The notes: generated by a model from the letters alone, not told the origin. Counted from the first letter of the stretch, positions 28,473-39,189 are shown. The stretch is DNA of 64,000 nucleotides from Aurantimonas endophytica (GCF_014196845.1 NZ_JACIEM010000002.1:496001-560000); one strand, 5' to 3'. Numbers and translations: made by a program.

Positions 28473-29093
28473 ATGGCGAATGAAGCCTTAACCCTTGGTG
28501 AAAGACCTGTGGGGGACGACCCGTTCGGCCTTTTCGCCAATTGGCTGGCGGAGGCCGAGGCGAGCGAGCCCAACGACCCGAACGCCCTCGCTCTGGCGAC
28601 TGTGGACGAGACGGGCCTGCCCGACGTTCGGATGGTGTTGCTCAAGGATTTCGACGCGGCGGGCTTCGTCTTCTACACCAATTTCGAGAGCAGCAAGGGG
28701 CGCCAGCTCCTCGCGTCGCGCAAGGCCGCAATGTGCTTCCACTGGAAATCGCTGCGTCGTCAGGTCCGGGTCCGTGGGCCGGTCGAGGTGGTCAGCGAAG
28801 CCGAGGCGGACGCCTATTTCACCTCGCGGCCGCTGGGCAGCCGCATCGGCGCCTGGGCCTCGGCGCAGTCGCGCCCGCTCGAGAGCCGGGCGGTGCTGGA
28901 GGCGCGCGTCGCCGAACTCGGCGACCAGTACGGCGACAGTGCCGTCCCCCGGCCGCCGCATTGGTCGGGCTTCCGCCTCGTGCCCCAGCAGATCGAGTTC
29001 TGGCACGACGGCGCCTTCCGCCTGCATGACCGAGCACTGTTCAGCCGCGACGGCGACGCCGGCGCCTGGCGGATCGAGCGGCTTTATCCGTAA
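28473..29093 (+). CDS. pdxH: Pyridoxamine 5'-phosphate oxidase
   Basis: FMN enzyme that oxidises pyridoxamine or pyridoxine 5'-phosphate to PLP, the cofactor of threonine synthase encoded 18 kb away. The 206-aa protein starts [12 protein letters not shown] and shows the family core: [21 protein letters not shown], the FMN-binding [31 protein letters not shown], and the C-terminal [12 protein letters not shown] then WRIERLYP. An open frame extends far upstream to 28056 but overlaps the divergent lipoprotein gene. The family length fixes the start at 28473. Confidence 0.96.
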   Translation: MANEALTLGERPVGDDPFGLFANWLAEAEASEPNDPNALALATVDETGLPDVRMVLLKDFDAAGFVFYTNFESSKGRQLLASRKAAMCFHWKSLRRQVRVRGPVEVVSEAEADAYFTSRPLGSRIGAWASAQSRPLESRAVLEARVAELGDQYGDSAVPRPPHWSGFRLVPQQIEFWHDGAFRLHDRALFSRDGDAGAWRIERLYP

Positions 29094-29099
29094 GGGGCG

Positions 29100-29122
29100 G
29101 CGGCACTTAGCGAGGGTGCCGC
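29100..29122. terminator. Hairpin between convergent pdxH and tldD
   Basis: GCGGCAC (29100-29106) / GTGCCGC (29116-29122), a perfect 7-bp stem with a 9-nt loop, fills most of the 38-bp gap between two convergent stop codons. There is no T-run on either side. It probably serves as a bidirectional end of transcription. Confidence 0.4.
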
Positions 29123-29131
29123 TCCCGCGCC

Positions 29132-30547
29132 TCAGGTCTCCGTGCCGCCGACCGTGATCTGGTCCATCCGCAGATGCGGCTGGCCGACGCCGACCGGAAC
29201 GCCCTGGCCGTTCTTGCCGCACATGCCGACGCCGGTATCCAGCGCGACGTCGTTGCCGATCATCGATACCCGGTGCATCGCCTCTGGTCCGTTGCCGATC
29301 AGCATGGCGCCCTTCAGCGGCTCGGCCACCTTGCCGTCGCGGATCCGGTAGGCCTCGGTGCAGCCGAACACGAACTTGCCGGAGGTGATGTCCACCTGCC
29401 CGCCGCCGAAGGAGACCGCGTAGATGCCGTCCTTCACCGAAGCGATGATCTCCGCCGGCTCGTGCGGCCCGGCGAGCATCATCGTATTGGTCATGCGCGG
29501 CATCGGGGAGTGGGCATAGGACTGGCGTCGCCCGTTGCCGGTGGGATTGACGCCCATCAGCCGGGCGTTCTGGCGGTCCTGCATGTAGCCGACGAGCTTG
29601 CCGTCCTCGATCAGCACGGTGCGGTTGGTGGGCGTTCCCTCGTCGTCGATGGTCAGCGAGCCGCGCCGCTCCGCGATGGTGCCGTCGTCGACGACGGTGA
29701 CGCCCTTGGCTGCGACCTGCTGGCCCATGAGACCGGAGAAGGCCGAGGTTTTCTTGCGGTTGAAATCACCCTCGAGCCCGTGGCCTACCGCCTCGTGCAG
29801 CATGACGCCCGGCCAGCCCGAGCCGAGCACGATGTCGAACGTCCCGGCCGGGGCGGGAACGGCGGTCAGATTGGTGCGTGCCTGCTGAAGCGCCTTGTCG
29901 GCGATCGCCTGCCAGTTCTCGGGGACGAGGAATTCCGCGAGCCCGGTGCGGCCGCCGGCCCCGAACGAGCCCGACTCCTGCTGGTCGCCGGCGCCGCACA
30001 CGACCGAGATGTTGATCCGCACCAGCGGCCTGATGTCCCTGGCAAGGCGGCCGTCGGCGCGCAGGATCTCCACCGTCTGCCACTGCGCGCCGAGCGTCGC
30101 CGACACTTGCCGGACGTCGTCACCCTTCGCCCGCAGATACGCGTCGATCTCCTGCAGCAGCTTGACCTTCGCCTCGAAGCCCGGCGTCGGGATCGGGTTC
30201 TCGTCGCCATAGAGCTTACGGTTGGTGCCGGCAGGGGGCTCGGCATAGGTGCCGTGATGGCCGGTCTTGACCGCCGCGACGGCGCTCGCCGCGCGCTTCA
30301 ACGCCGCTTCGGAAAAATCGCCGGCATGGGCATAGCCGACCGCCTCGCCGGCGACCGCGCGCAGCCCGAAACCCTGGTCCATCGAGAAATTGCCGGATTT
30401 CAGCCGGCCATTGTCGAAGACCAGCGATTCCGATTCCCGGTATTCGAGGAAGAGTTCCCCGTCATCGGCGTCGGTCAGGGTCTCGCCGAGGATCGCATCG
30501 ATCTCGGCGCGGGAAATGTCGAAGCGCTCGATCAGCGACGCTGTCAT
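29132..30547 (-). CDS. tldD: Metalloprotease TldD
   Basis: A 471-aa member of the TldD/PmbA family; with TldE it forms a zinc protease that matures peptides and degrades tagged proteins in the cytoplasm. The zinc-site motif HEAVGHGLEGD (HExxxH) is at about residues 248-258. Other family features are the GFGLRAVAGEAVGYAHAGD segment near residue 65 and the C-terminal GNGPEAMHRVSMIGNDVALDTG. The ATG at 30547 follows GAGGAGTCACCC. A longer open frame to 30865 overlaps the ialB gene and is rejected. No pmbA/tldE partner is in the window. Confidence 0.95.
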   Translation of the reverse strand: MTASLIERFDISRAEIDAILGETLTDADDGELFLEYRESESLVFDNGRLKSGNFSMDQGFGLRAVAGEAVGYAHAGDFSEAALKRAASAVAAVKTGHHGTYAEPPAGTNRKLYGDENPIPTPGFEAKVKLLQEIDAYLRAKGDDVRQVSATLGAQWQTVEILRADGRLARDIRPLVRINISVVCGAGDQQESGSFGAGGRTGLAEFLVPENWQAIADKALQQARTNLTAVPAPAGTFDIVLGSGWPGVMLHEAVGHGLEGDFNRKKTSAFSGLMGQQVAAKGVTVVDDGTIAERRGSLTIDDEGTPTNRTVLIEDGKLVGYMQDRQNARLMGVNPTGNGRRQSYAHSPMPRMTNTMMLAGPHEPAEIIASVKDGIYAVSFGGGQVDITSGKFVFGCTEAYRIRDGKVAEPLKGAMLIGNGPEAMHRVSMIGNDVALDTGVGMCGKNGQGVPVGVGQPHLRMDQITVGGTET

Positions 30548-30641
30548 GGGTGACTCCTCGGGTGGCGACTGTCGCGGCGCAGATATGGTCGCGCAGCCGT
30601 CCTGCCAACCGTCCTCGATCGAGCTGCGCCAGAGCCGGGAT

Positions 30642-31157
30642 CTACGGCAGGGCGTCGAAGCCGTCCTTGAAGCCGGCCAGGTCGACCGGGATGCCGATTC
30701 CCTGCTCCGGCGTCTGGAAGACGATGAAGGTCGCGGTGGTGCCGGCCGAAAGCGTGGCCAGCAGCTCGTCGGCGAGAATGACTTCGGCGTAGCATCCGTC
30801 CTGGAAGCAGCGGACGAACTGGGCACGGCCGATATCCTTGCCGTCAACGTACAGACCGAGCCCATTTGGCAGGAGGATGCCCAGCGGTGCCAGGATCCGC
30901 AGGATCCGCGCCTGCTGGTCGGCGGTCTTCAGCGCGACGATGGACAACCCGACCTCCGGCCGATCCTCGGCCACGACGTTCTGCAGGAGCGCGCATTGCT
31001 CGCCGGTCGCCCCGGCGGGCTCGTCGCACACCACCGCCCAGGAGCCATGCTGGGATTTCACGGTCCCGGTCGCCCCGGACTGGGCGGCAGCCGGGAGGCT
31101 GGCGCCGAGACCGGCGAGGATGAGGGCCGCAAGAAGGGGCCGAGAGATTCTTGTCAT
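30642..31157 (-). CDS. Invasion-associated locus B (IalB) family protein
   Basis: A 171-aa exported protein with a signal peptide (about 1-25, ending PAAA before Gln). The IalB-like domain has HGSWAVVCDEPAGATGEQC, NGLGLYVDG, and CFQDGCYAEVILADELL. Cys residues in CDE...EQC and CFQDGC likely form disulphides. IalB was named from Bartonella erythrocyte invasion, but the family is widespread in non-pathogenic Rhizobiales, where its role is unknown, so no virulence meaning is implied. It lies 94 bp upstream of tldD on the same strand, and is divergent from the cox operon. Confidence 0.85.
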   Translation of the reverse strand: MTRISRPLLAALILAGLGASLPAAAQSGATGTVKSQHGSWAVVCDEPAGATGEQCALLQNVVAEDRPEVGLSIVALKTADQQARILRILAPLGILLPNGLGLYVDGKDIGRAQFVRCFQDGCYAEVILADELLATLSAGTTATFIVFQTPEQGIGIPVDLAGFKDGFDALP

Positions 31158-31523
31158 GGGAAAAATCCGAATCACGCGCTCGCATCGATGTGGCGCGGGC
31201 ATGGTAAACAATTGCTTATCGCACGAGGCGCCGGGACGTTTCGAGAGGCGACCATGCATCGCTGGCGCCAGCCTAGCACGCGGCGCGCGTTCCTTGCAGG
31301 CCCTTCCAGCCAAGCCGCACCGCTTGCGGCGGCAGCCGACGGCAAGTTTCGCGATTTTGTCGCAAGCTTATGACGCTTCTAAGATGTTGCGGCGGGCCGG
31401 GTTTCGTGGTTTGAAGCGGTGGACCGCCAGATATATTCGTTTTCTGATATGTGTGGGCATGCAGGCATCGGCGCCTGTCTGTCGCATTTCATCGATGATC
31501 GAGGGCTGCCGCGGGTGCGACAG
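31158..31523 (+). promoter_or_regulatory. Divergent control region ialB / cox operon
   Basis: A 366-bp gap without a convincing gene. It has an AT-rich patch with TTGAAG (31411-31416) and TATATT (31432-31437). Their spacing is only 15 bp, so this is a weak sigma-70 candidate about 90 bp before coxB. A further inverted repeat, GCTTGCG (31322-31328) / CGCAAGC (31361-31367), brackets 32 nt. In-frame codons reach from coxB back to 31419 but look non-coding. Confidence 0.35.
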
Positions 31524-32444
31524 ATGGAGATAATGCGAGTGAGACGATCGTTCTTCGCCGCCGCGGCGTTTCTGGGAGGGGCCGGCACCGCGTCGGCACA
31601 GGATGCCGCCGTGATCCCGGGACAGCCACACCCATGGCAGATGGGGCTGCAGGAGGCGCTTTCGCCGATCGAGGCGCAGATCCACTGGTTCAGCAATTAC
31701 ACGCTGGCATTCATCATTCCGATCACGGCTCTCGTGGCCGCGCTCCTGGCCTGGTGCATCTATCGCTACGCCGCCCACCGCAATCCCACGCCATCGCGCA
31801 CCAGCCACAACACGACGATCGAGGTCGTGTGGACGCTAGCGCCGGTGATCATCCTGCTGTTCCTGGCGGTGCCGTCCTTCCAGCTCCTCACCGCGCAGTA
31901 CAACCCGCCGCGCGAACCGGAGCTGACGATAAAGACCACCGGCTACCAGTGGTTCTGGGGATACGAGTACCAGCCGATCGAGACCGAGGGCGAAGCGGCC
32001 GCCGAGCCGGTGTCGTTCGAATCCTATCCGCTGCTCGAGGAGGACCGTGACGGTTCCGGCAAGGAAGACCGCGGCGTCTATCCGCATCTCCTGGCCGTCG
32101 ACAACGAGATGGTCGTTCCGGTGAACACCGTGATCCGCATCCTCTCGACCTCGGCCGACGTGATCCACGCCTTCGCCCTGCCGTCGATGGGCGTGAAGGT
32201 CGATGCGGTCCCCGGCCGGATCAACGAGTATTTCATGGAGCCGCTGCGCGAGGGCATCTTCTACGGGCAGTGCTCCGAGCTCTGCGGGCAGGCTCACTAC
32301 AACATGCCGATCGCCGTCCGCGTCGTGTCGCAGGAACAGTTCGCCAGCTGGTACGCGGCCGCTGCCGAAGACCTCGACGGCGCCAATGCGGCGTTGACCG
32401 CAGCAATTCAGACCGCCGGCGATGTCGCCGTGGCCGGCCGTTAA
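31524..32444 (+). CDS. coxB: Cytochrome c oxidase subunit II
   Basis: Subunit II of aa3-type oxidase; it receives electrons from cytochrome c through the CuA centre in the periplasm. About 306 aa. A signal sequence (about 4-26, ending ASA before Gln) is followed by two transmembrane helices (about 55-80 and 95-120), joined by a loop with TPSRTSHNTTIEVVWT. A cupredoxin domain follows with the aromatic GYQWFWGYEY. The CuA ligands are in QCSELCGQAHYNM (two Cys, His, Met; a further His is in VIHAFALPS). The start is either ATG 31524 or ATG 31533; neither has an ideal ribosome binding site. First gene of the cox operon, 24 bp before coxA. Confidence 0.95.
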   Translation: MEIMRVRRSFFAAAAFLGGAGTASAQDAAVIPGQPHPWQMGLQEALSPIEAQIHWFSNYTLAFIIPITALVAALLAWCIYRYAAHRNPTPSRTSHNTTIEVVWTLAPVIILLFLAVPSFQLLTAQYNPPREPELTIKTTGYQWFWGYEYQPIETEGEAAAEPVSFESYPLLEEDRDGSGKEDRGVYPHLLAVDNEMVVPVNTVIRILSTSADVIHAFALPSMGVKVDAVPGRINEYFMEPLREGIFYGQCSELCGQAHYNMPIAVRVVSQEQFASWYAAAAEDLDGANAALTAAIQTAGDVAVAGR

Positions 32445-32450
32445 AACTAG

Positions 32451-34070
<1,620 letters not shown>

Positions 34071-34190
34071 GGCAGCGATACACCTGCGGCCGACCGGCCG
34101 ACGGGTGGAAACAAGAAGCGGCTGCCGTCTTCCGGGGCGGCGGCCCACCGGACCGGATGAACCGGTCGACCGGAGCAGTCCGAGGTTGAT

Positions 34191-35135
34191 TTGACGTTTC
34201 TCGATGCCACCAGCACAGCGGCCGCTCCCGACAGGGTGAGCCTCGCCGAGCCGCGGGATTTCCTGGCGCTTCTGAAGCCGCGGGTCATGTCGCTGGTCGT
34301 CCTGACCGCGATCACCGGCCTCGTCATGGCACCGGGCGATCTGCACCCGACTCTGGCGTTCATCGCGATCCTGTCGATCGCCATGGGTGCCGGTGCCTCC
34401 GGCGCACTCAACATGTGGTACGACGCGGACATCGATCGCCTGATGACCCGCACCGCGCAGCGTCCGGTCGCCGCCGGCCGCATTGCGCCCGAGACGGCGC
34501 TGGGCTTCGGCGTCGGTCTCTCATGCCTTTCGGTGATGATGCTCGGCCTTGCCACCAACTGGTTCGCGGCCGCGCTGCTCGCCTTCACGATCTTCTTCTA
34601 CGCCGTCATCTACACGATGGGCCTGAAGCGCCGGACGCCGCAGAACATCGTCATCGGCGGTGCCGCCGGCGCGTTTCCTCCGATGATCGGCTGGGCCGCG
34701 GTGACCGGTGGGGTGGCGCTCGAGAGCATTGTCCTGTTCCTGATCATTTTCCTTTGGACGCCGCCACATTTCTGGGCGCTGGCGCTGTTCAAGCTCAAGG
34801 ACTATGGCAGCGCCGGGGTGCCGATGCTGCCCAACGTCGCCGGCGAGCGGGCGACGCGGAACCAGATATTCCTCTATTCGCTGATCCTGGTCCCCGTTGC
34901 GGTGGCTCCCTGGCTGCTCGGTTTCGCCGGGCCGGTCTACGGCATCGCTGCGATCGTCCTTGGCGCGAACTTCCTGCGCCATGCCTATGCGACGCTGAGA
35001 ATGCCGGATGGCGATGCCCAGATGGTCCCGGCGAAGAAGCTGTTTGCCTTTTCGATCTTCTATCTGTTCGGTCTCTTCGCCATCTTGCTCGTCGAAGGGA
35101 TCGTCGGCGGCATGGTTTCTACGGGTGGGCTCTGA
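34191..35135 (+). CDS. ctaB: Protoheme IX farnesyltransferase (heme O synthase)
   Basis: Adds a farnesyl group to heme b to make heme O, the precursor of the heme A used by CoxA. The 314-aa polytopic UbiA-superfamily protein has [13 protein letters not shown] at the N-terminus and the first Asp motif [20 protein letters not shown]. It also has the [18 protein letters not shown] loop and [16 protein letters not shown]. It starts at a TTG (34191) with GAGG six bases upstream; a GTG at 34236 is a less likely alternative. It is followed 1 bp later by the small CoxF-like gene. CtaA, needed for heme A, is not in the window. Confidence 0.95.
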   Translation: MTFLDATSTAAAPDRVSLAEPRDFLALLKPRVMSLVVLTAITGLVMAPGDLHPTLAFIAILSIAMGAGASGALNMWYDADIDRLMTRTAQRPVAAGRIAPETALGFGVGLSCLSVMMLGLATNWFAAALLAFTIFFYAVIYTMGLKRRTPQNIVIGGAAGAFPPMIGWAAVTGGVALESIVLFLIIFLWTPPHFWALALFKLKDYGSAGVPMLPNVAGERATRNQIFLYSLILVPVAVAPWLLGFAGPVYGIAAIVLGANFLRHAYATLRMPDGDAQMVPAKKLFAFSIFYLFGLFAILLVEGIVGGMVSTGGL

Positions 35136-35136
35136 G

Positions 35137-35271
35137 ATGGCTGATGATGGCGTCCGGCTCACCGCAGCCGAGCAGAAGGCCCGGCGGAATCGCAACATCG
35201 CGATCGGGATCATTCTGGTCGCGCTTGTCGTAATCTTCTATTTCGTGTCCCTGGCGAAGATGTCGGCATGA
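35137..35271 (+). CDS. CoxF-like 44-residue single-helix membrane protein
   Basis: A tiny gene, 44 aa, starting MADDGVRLTAAEQKARRNRN. A single hydrophobic helix (about 23-38) and a short polar tail ending LAKMSA follow. It begins one base after the ctaB stop and overlaps ctaG by 4 bp (ATGA). Such tight coupling on both sides, with a stop codon just after a clean transmembrane segment, argues for a real gene. Small ORFs called CoxF occupy the same position in alphaproteobacterial cox operons. Assembly or stabilisation of oxidase is the likely role but is inferred from position. An open frame extends upstream to 35008 only as out-of-frame overlap with ctaB. Confidence 0.8.
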   Translation: MADDGVRLTAAEQKARRNRNIAIGIILVALVVIFYFVSLAKMSA

Positions 35272-35900
35272 GCGGCGAACCGAGCGAACGTCCTGGCACT
35301 CTGACTGCGAAGACTGCGCGTCGCGGCAGGATCATCGCGGTCGCCTGCGCCGCCTTCGCGTTCGGGATGGTCGGCGCCGCCTACGCTTCCGTGCCGCTCT
35401 ACGAGCTTTTCTGCCAGGTCACTGGCTATGGCGGGACGACGCAGCGTGCGGAGGGCGAGTCAGGCCGCTTGGTGGACAATTCGATCGTCGTGCGGTTCGA
35501 CGGCAACGTGACCCCGGGCCTGCCCTGGCGTTTCGGGCCGAACGAGCGCGAGATCAGCGTCAAGCTCGGGGAGACTCGGCAGACCAGCTTTCATGTGCGC
35601 AACGATTCGGACAGGCCGGTGACGGCGCAGGCGACGTACAACGTCACACCCGATGCTGCCGGCCTGTACTTCAACAAGATCGCCTGCTTCTGCTTCGACA
35701 ACCAGACGCTCCAGCCGGGCGAGGAGATGGACATGCCGGTCGTGTTCTTTGTCGATCCGGACATCCTGGAGTCGGAGGAACTGCGGAACGGCAGGGCGAT
35801 TACGCTGTCCTATACGTTCTTCCCGCAGGAGAGCGTCTCCGAACCGGTGGCGACAGCGCCGGACAAGGGCGAAACGGACGCCGCGACCGACAATCTTTGA
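35268..35900 (+). CDS. ctaG: Cytochrome c oxidase assembly protein CtaG/Cox11
   Basis: Copper chaperone that delivers copper to the CuB site of subunit I. The 210-aa protein is membrane anchored by one N-terminal helix (about 22-42). Its periplasmic beta domain carries the copper motif CFCF in NKIACFCFDNQTLQPGEEMDMPV, plus VPLYELFCQVTGYGGTTQ after the helix. Length and motif order match Cox11. It overlaps the CoxF-like gene by 4 bp and is followed by a spacer with interleaved inverted repeats before coxC. Confidence 0.96.
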   Translation: MSGEPSERPGTLTAKTARRGRIIAVACAAFAFGMVGAAYASVPLYELFCQVTGYGGTTQRAEGESGRLVDNSIVVRFDGNVTPGLPWRFGPNEREISVKLGETRQTSFHVRNDSDRPVTAQATYNVTPDAAGLYFNKIACFCFDNQTLQPGEEMDMPVVFFVDPDILESEELRNGRAITLSYTFFPQESVSEPVATAPDKGETDAATDNL

Positions 35901-35905
35901 CGTCT

Positions 35906-35941
35906 CGCGCCGCGCGTAAGCGCCGGCGCGGGAACTTACGC
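35906..35941 (+). other. Two interleaved inverted repeats between ctaG and coxC
   Basis: Arm A CGCGCCG (35906-35912) pairs with CGGCGCG (35924-35930). Arm B GCGTAAG (35914-35920) pairs with CTTACGC (35935-35941). The order A-B-A'-B' means the two 7-bp stems either exclude each other or form a pseudoknot. The block starts 5 bp after the ctaG stop and ends about 70 bp before coxC. A role in setting coxC output is possible but unproven. Confidence 0.45.
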
Positions 35942-36009
35942 AAGCTGGAGTTTGCCGCCGATCTCTTGTAGTCAGATCGCCGAGCAGTGAGGGAGACCGG
36001 GGAACCGCG

Positions 36010-36888
36010 ATGGCAGACACGCACGCCAAGCATCACGACTATCACATCATCGATCCGAGCCCGTGGCCGTTCATCGCTTCGGTCGGCGCGTTCATCATGA
36101 TGATCGGCGCGGTCAGCTACATGCGCTACCTGTCCGGCAACCAGTTCCTGGTCTTCGGGATCGACCTGGCGACGCCGTGGATCTTCTTCGTCGGTCTCGC
36201 GATCGTGCTCTACGTCATGTACGCGTGGTGGGCGGATGCCATCAAGGAAGGCCAGGAGGGCGCGCACACGCCGGTCGTGTCGATGCACCTGCGCTACGGC
36301 ATGATCATGTTCATCGCCTCCGAGGTGATGTTCTTCGTGGCGTGGTTCTGGGCGTTCTTCGATGCCAGCCTGTTCCCGAACGAGGCGGTGCAGGCGGCGC
36401 GGACCGAAGTGCTGGGAGGCCAGTGGCCACCGGTCGGGATCGAGGTGCTCGACCCGCTGCATCTGCCGCTGTTCAACACGGTGACCCTGCTCCTGTCGGG
36501 CACGACAGTGACGTGGGCGCACCACGCCCTGCTGCACAACGACCGGAAGGGGCTGGTCTGGGGCCTGGCGCTGACCGTGCTGCTCGGCCTGATCTTCTCC
36601 TACGTGCAGTACTATGAATACGCTCACGCGCCCTTCGCCTTCGCCGGCTCGATCTATGGCTCGACCTTCTTCATGGCGACCGGCTTCCACGGCTTCCACG
36701 TCATCGTCGGGACGATCTTCCTGATCGTCTGTCTGATCCGCGCGATGAAGGGGCAGTTCACGCCGGAGAAGCATTTCGGCTTCGAGGCGGCGGCCTGGTA
36801 CTGGCACTTCGTCGACGTCGTCTGGCTGTTCCTGTTCTTCAGCATCTATGTCTGGGGCAGCTGGGGTGGCGTGATCCACCACATGTAG
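36010..36888 (+). CDS. coxC: Cytochrome c oxidase subunit III
   Basis: A 292-aa membrane protein with seven predicted helices; it stabilises subunit I and helps O2 access. Visible landmarks are YHIIDPSPWPFIAS at the N-terminus, HTPVVSMHLRYGMIMFIASEVMFF with the conserved Glu, SGTTVTWAHHALL, GFHGFHVIVGT, and FEAAAWYWHFVDVVWLFLF near the C-terminus. GAGGGAGA lies upstream of the ATG. It completes the three core subunits of the operon, which is interrupted by assembly genes. Confidence 0.97.
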   Translation: MADTHAKHHDYHIIDPSPWPFIASVGAFIMMIGAVSYMRYLSGNQFLVFGIDLATPWIFFVGLAIVLYVMYAWWADAIKEGQEGAHTPVVSMHLRYGMIMFIASEVMFFVAWFWAFFDASLFPNEAVQAARTEVLGGQWPPVGIEVLDPLHLPLFNTVTLLLSGTTVTWAHHALLHNDRKGLVWGLALTVLLGLIFSYVQYYEYAHAPFAFAGSIYGSTFFMATGFHGFHVIVGTIFLIVCLIRAMKGQFTPEKHFGFEAAAWYWHFVDVVWLFLFFSIYVWGSWGGVIHHM

Positions 36889-36916
36889 TCCGCGCTTCAC
36901 AGAGCGACCTTGGAGG

Positions 36917-36941
36917 AGGCGGCGCAGCAATGCAGCCGCCT
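36917..36941 (+). terminator. Candidate terminator/attenuator after coxC
   Basis: AGGCGGC (36917-36923) / GCCGCCT (36935-36941), a perfect 7-bp stem with an 11-nt loop. It is followed by a T/C-rich stretch (TCTTCGCTTC) 28 bp after the coxC stop. The next gene starts 23 bp later, so this may only reduce read-through. Confidence 0.4.
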
Positions 36942-36964
36942 TCTTCGCTTCAGGGAACAACCGC

Positions 36965-37351
36965 ATGAGCGAACAGCAGCCCGACCGGGCATTGGCCGAC
37001 CCGACGCGTGCCGGGATTCTGGGGCGCTGTCCACGCTGCGGCGAGGGCAAGCTGTTCGCCGGCTTCCTGACGGTGGCTCCGCGCTGCTCGAACTGCGATC
37101 TCGACTTCGCCTTCATCGATTCCGGCGATGGGCCGGCGGTCTTCGTCATCCTGATCATCGGCTTCGTCGTCTGCGGACTGGCGCTCTGGGTCGAGGTCAG
37201 CTTCAACCCGCCGCTCTGGGTGCATCTCGTGCTCTGGCTGCCGCTGATCCTCGCGCTCGCGCTGCCGCTGCTGCGGGCGCTGAAAGGCCTGATGATCGCC
37301 CTGCAATACAAGCACCGCGCGGCGGAAGGCCGTCTCGACCATGGCGAATGA
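36965..37351 (+). CDS. DUF983 family membrane protein
   Basis: A 128-aa protein with two CxxC pairs near the N-terminus (RCPRCGEGKLF and RCSNCDLDF), which look like a small zinc ribbon. Two transmembrane helices follow (about 58-80 and 85-105). It matches DUF983, a family regularly found between coxC and surf1 in alphaproteobacteria but without an assigned activity. AGGGAA precedes the ATG. It overlaps the surf1 start by 11 bp, so it is co-translated with an oxidase assembly factor. Confidence 0.88.
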   Translation: MSEQQPDRALADPTRAGILGRCPRCGEGKLFAGFLTVAPRCSNCDLDFAFIDSGDGPAVFVILIIGFVVCGLALWVEVSFNPPLWVHLVLWLPLILALALPLLRALKGLMIALQYKHRAAEGRLDHGE

Positions 37352-38123
37352 ACCGGCGACTATCCCGGGCGGGCCGGCCGCGCCCTTCCGCATGAGCCGC
37401 GGCCGCTACTGGTTCGCGCTCTTCGCCTGTCTCGTCGGCATCGTCATCCTGATGGCGCTCGGCACCTGGCAGGTGGAGCGGTTGCAGTGGAAGGAAGCGC
37501 TCGTCGCGCGGATCGACCAGCGCATCGTTTCCGATCCGATCGATCTCGACGCGCTCGAAGCGCAGTTTGCCGCCACCGGCGATGTCGACTACACGCCGGC
37601 GACTGTCGAAGGCCGCTTCCTCAACGATGGCGAGCGATACTTCCTGTCGACGTTCGACGGGCAGTCAGGCTGGAACGTCTACGTGCCGCTGCTCACCGAA
37701 GGGGACCGGCTGGTCTTCGTCAATCGCGGCTTCGTGCCCTACGACCGCCGCGACCCGGCGACCCGCCGGGAAGGCCAGGTCGAAGGCCCGGTAACCATCA
37801 CCGGGCTCGCCCGCAACGCGCCGACCGAGGAGCCGGGCTTCTTCGTCCCCGACAACGACCCCGCCGGAAACACCTTCTTCTGGCGCGACGTCGACTCGAT
37901 GGCCGAGGGCCTGGCAATCCCGCCCGGCGTGCGCATCCTGCCGTTCTTCGTCGATGCCGGTCCCGGCAGCGCCCCCGGCGGCTGGCCGGTCGGAGGCACG
38001 ACGGTGGTCGAGATTCCAAACAACCACCTGCAATACGCCGTGACGTGGTACGGGATCGGCCTCGTGCTCATCGTCATGACCGTGCTGCTGGTGGTGAGCG
38101 ACTGGCGCGCCCGCAAGCCTTGA
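37341..38123 (+). CDS. SURF1 family cytochrome oxidase biogenesis protein
   Basis: A 260-aa protein with the SURF1 layout. One N-terminal helix (about 24-44) ends in [22 protein letters not shown] periplasmic domain has GEYF-like [34 protein letters not shown] and [13 protein letters not shown]-terminal helix follows after [22 protein letters not shown]1 proteins help insert heme a into subunit I. The start ATG lies inside DUF983; a downstream ATG at 37393 would also keep all helices. Confidence 0.93.
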   Translation: MANEPATIPGGPAAPFRMSRGRYWFALFACLVGIVILMALGTWQVERLQWKEALVARIDQRIVSDPIDLDALEAQFAATGDVDYTPATVEGRFLNDGERYFLSTFDGQSGWNVYVPLLTEGDRLVFVNRGFVPYDRRDPATRREGQVEGPVTITGLARNAPTEEPGFFVPDNDPAGNTFFWRDVDSMAEGLAIPPGVRILPFFVDAGPGSAPGGWPVGGTTVVEIPNNHLQYAVTWYGIGLVLIVMTVLLVVSDWRARKP

Positions 38124-38184
38124 CACCGGCAGGTCCCATCCCTTCATTCGGCCGGGCGACGCCGCCCCAGCCCCGGAGCCTTGT

Positions 38185-39189
38185 TTGTTCAATTCAGACG
38201 CCAAGCCGAAACTGACGATCCGCATGTGCGAGCCGCGCGGCTTCTGCGCTGGCGTCGACCGGGCGATCCAGATCGTCGTGCTGGCGCTGAAGAAGCACGG
38301 CGCACCGGTCTATGTCCGCCACGAGATCGTCCACAACCGCTACGTCGTCGAGGGGCTGCGCAACATGGGCGCGGTCTTCGTCAAGGAACTCGACGATGTG
38401 CCGGATGACGGCCAGCCGGTGGTCTTCTCCGCCCATGGCGTGCCGAAATCCGTGCCGGCCGCGGCGGCGGCCCGCGAGATGCTCTATCTCGACGCGACGT
38501 GTCCGCTGGTCTCCAAGGTCCACAAGCAGGCCATGCTGCACGTCAAGCGCGGCCGCCACGTGCTGCTGGTCGGCCACAAGGGCCATCCGGAGGTGATCGG
38601 CACGATGGGCCAGCTGCTGCCGGGCGAGGTCACGCTGATCGAGACCGAGGCCGACGTCGAAGCCTTCGTGCCGGCCGATCCGGCGGCACTCGGCTTCGTC
38701 ACCCAGACCACCCTGTCCGTCGACGACACCAGCGGCATCATCGCGGCGCTGCAGGCGCGGTTCCCGGACATGCAGGCGCCGTCGTCCGAGTCGATCTGCT
38801 ACGCGACGACAAACCGGCAGGACGCGGTGAAGGCGGCAGCGCCGGGCGCCGATCTGTTCCTCGTCGTGGGTGCGCCGAACTCGTCGAACTCCAAGCGGCT
38901 CGTCGAAGTAGCCGAGCGGGCGGGTGCGATGCAGGGCGCCCTCGTCGAGGGGGTGGCGGACCTGCCGTGGGACAGCGTCCCGCCGGGTGGCGTTGTCGCG
39001 CTTTCCGCCGGCGCCTCGGCGCCGGAGATCCTCGTCGACGCAATCGTGGACGCGTTTCGCGACCGATTCGAGGTGACCGTCGAGCTGGTGCGGACCGCCG
39101 AGGAGACCGAGAACTTCCCGGTCATGCGCTCGCTGCGCGAGACGCCCCTGACGGCCGCCGACATGGCCTTCGTCAGCGGCCGGAACTGA
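38185..39189 (+). CDS. ispH: 4-hydroxy-3-methylbut-2-enyl diphosphate reductase
   Basis: Terminal [4Fe-4S] enzyme of the MEP pathway, making IPP and DMAPP. The three cluster Cys are in [13 protein letters not shown] (about residue 21), [12 protein letters not shown] and [10 protein letters not shown]. The [10 protein letters not shown] and [11 protein letters not shown] His segments and the [10 protein letters not shown] motif are present. A TTG start at 38185 is chosen because GGAG lies six bases upstream; an ATG at 38224 would trim 13 residues just before the first Cys region. The gene heads an ispH-thrB-rnhA run and complements dxs at 20-22 kb. Confidence 0.96.
   Translation: MFNSDAKPKLTIRMCEPRGFCAGVDRAIQIVVLALKKHGAPVYVRHEIVHNRYVVEGLRNMGAVFVKELDDVPDDGQPVVFSAHGVPKSVPAAAAAREMLYLDATCPLVSKVHKQAMLHVKRGRHVLLVGHKGHPEVIGTMGQLLPGEVTLIETEADVEAFVPADPAALGFVTQTTLSVDDTSGIIAALQARFPDMQAPSSESICYATTNRQDAVKAAAPGADLFLVVGAPNSSNSKRLVEVAERAGAMQGALVEGVADLPWDSVPPGGVVALSAGASAPEILVDAIVDAFRDRFEVTVELVRTAEETENFPVMRSLRETPLTAADMAFVSGRN

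Noticed and set aside
27937-28750. 15-base direct repeat GCTTCCACTGGAAAT at about 27936 and 28736
   Set aside because: One copy is inside pdxH coding sequence; a match of this length is expected by chance in 64 kb and shows no surrounding similarity.
30548-30865. 106-residue N-terminal extension of TldD
   Set aside because: Ser/Arg/Pro-rich translation overlapping the IalB gene; a good ribosome binding site precedes 30547.
30642-31157. IalB homologue as a virulence factor
   Set aside because: The family is common in free-living Rhizobiales and no pathogenicity context is present.
31411-31437. Strong sigma-70 promoter for the cox operon
   Set aside because: TTGAAG and TATATT are only 15 bp apart, so it is kept only as a low-confidence part of the control region.
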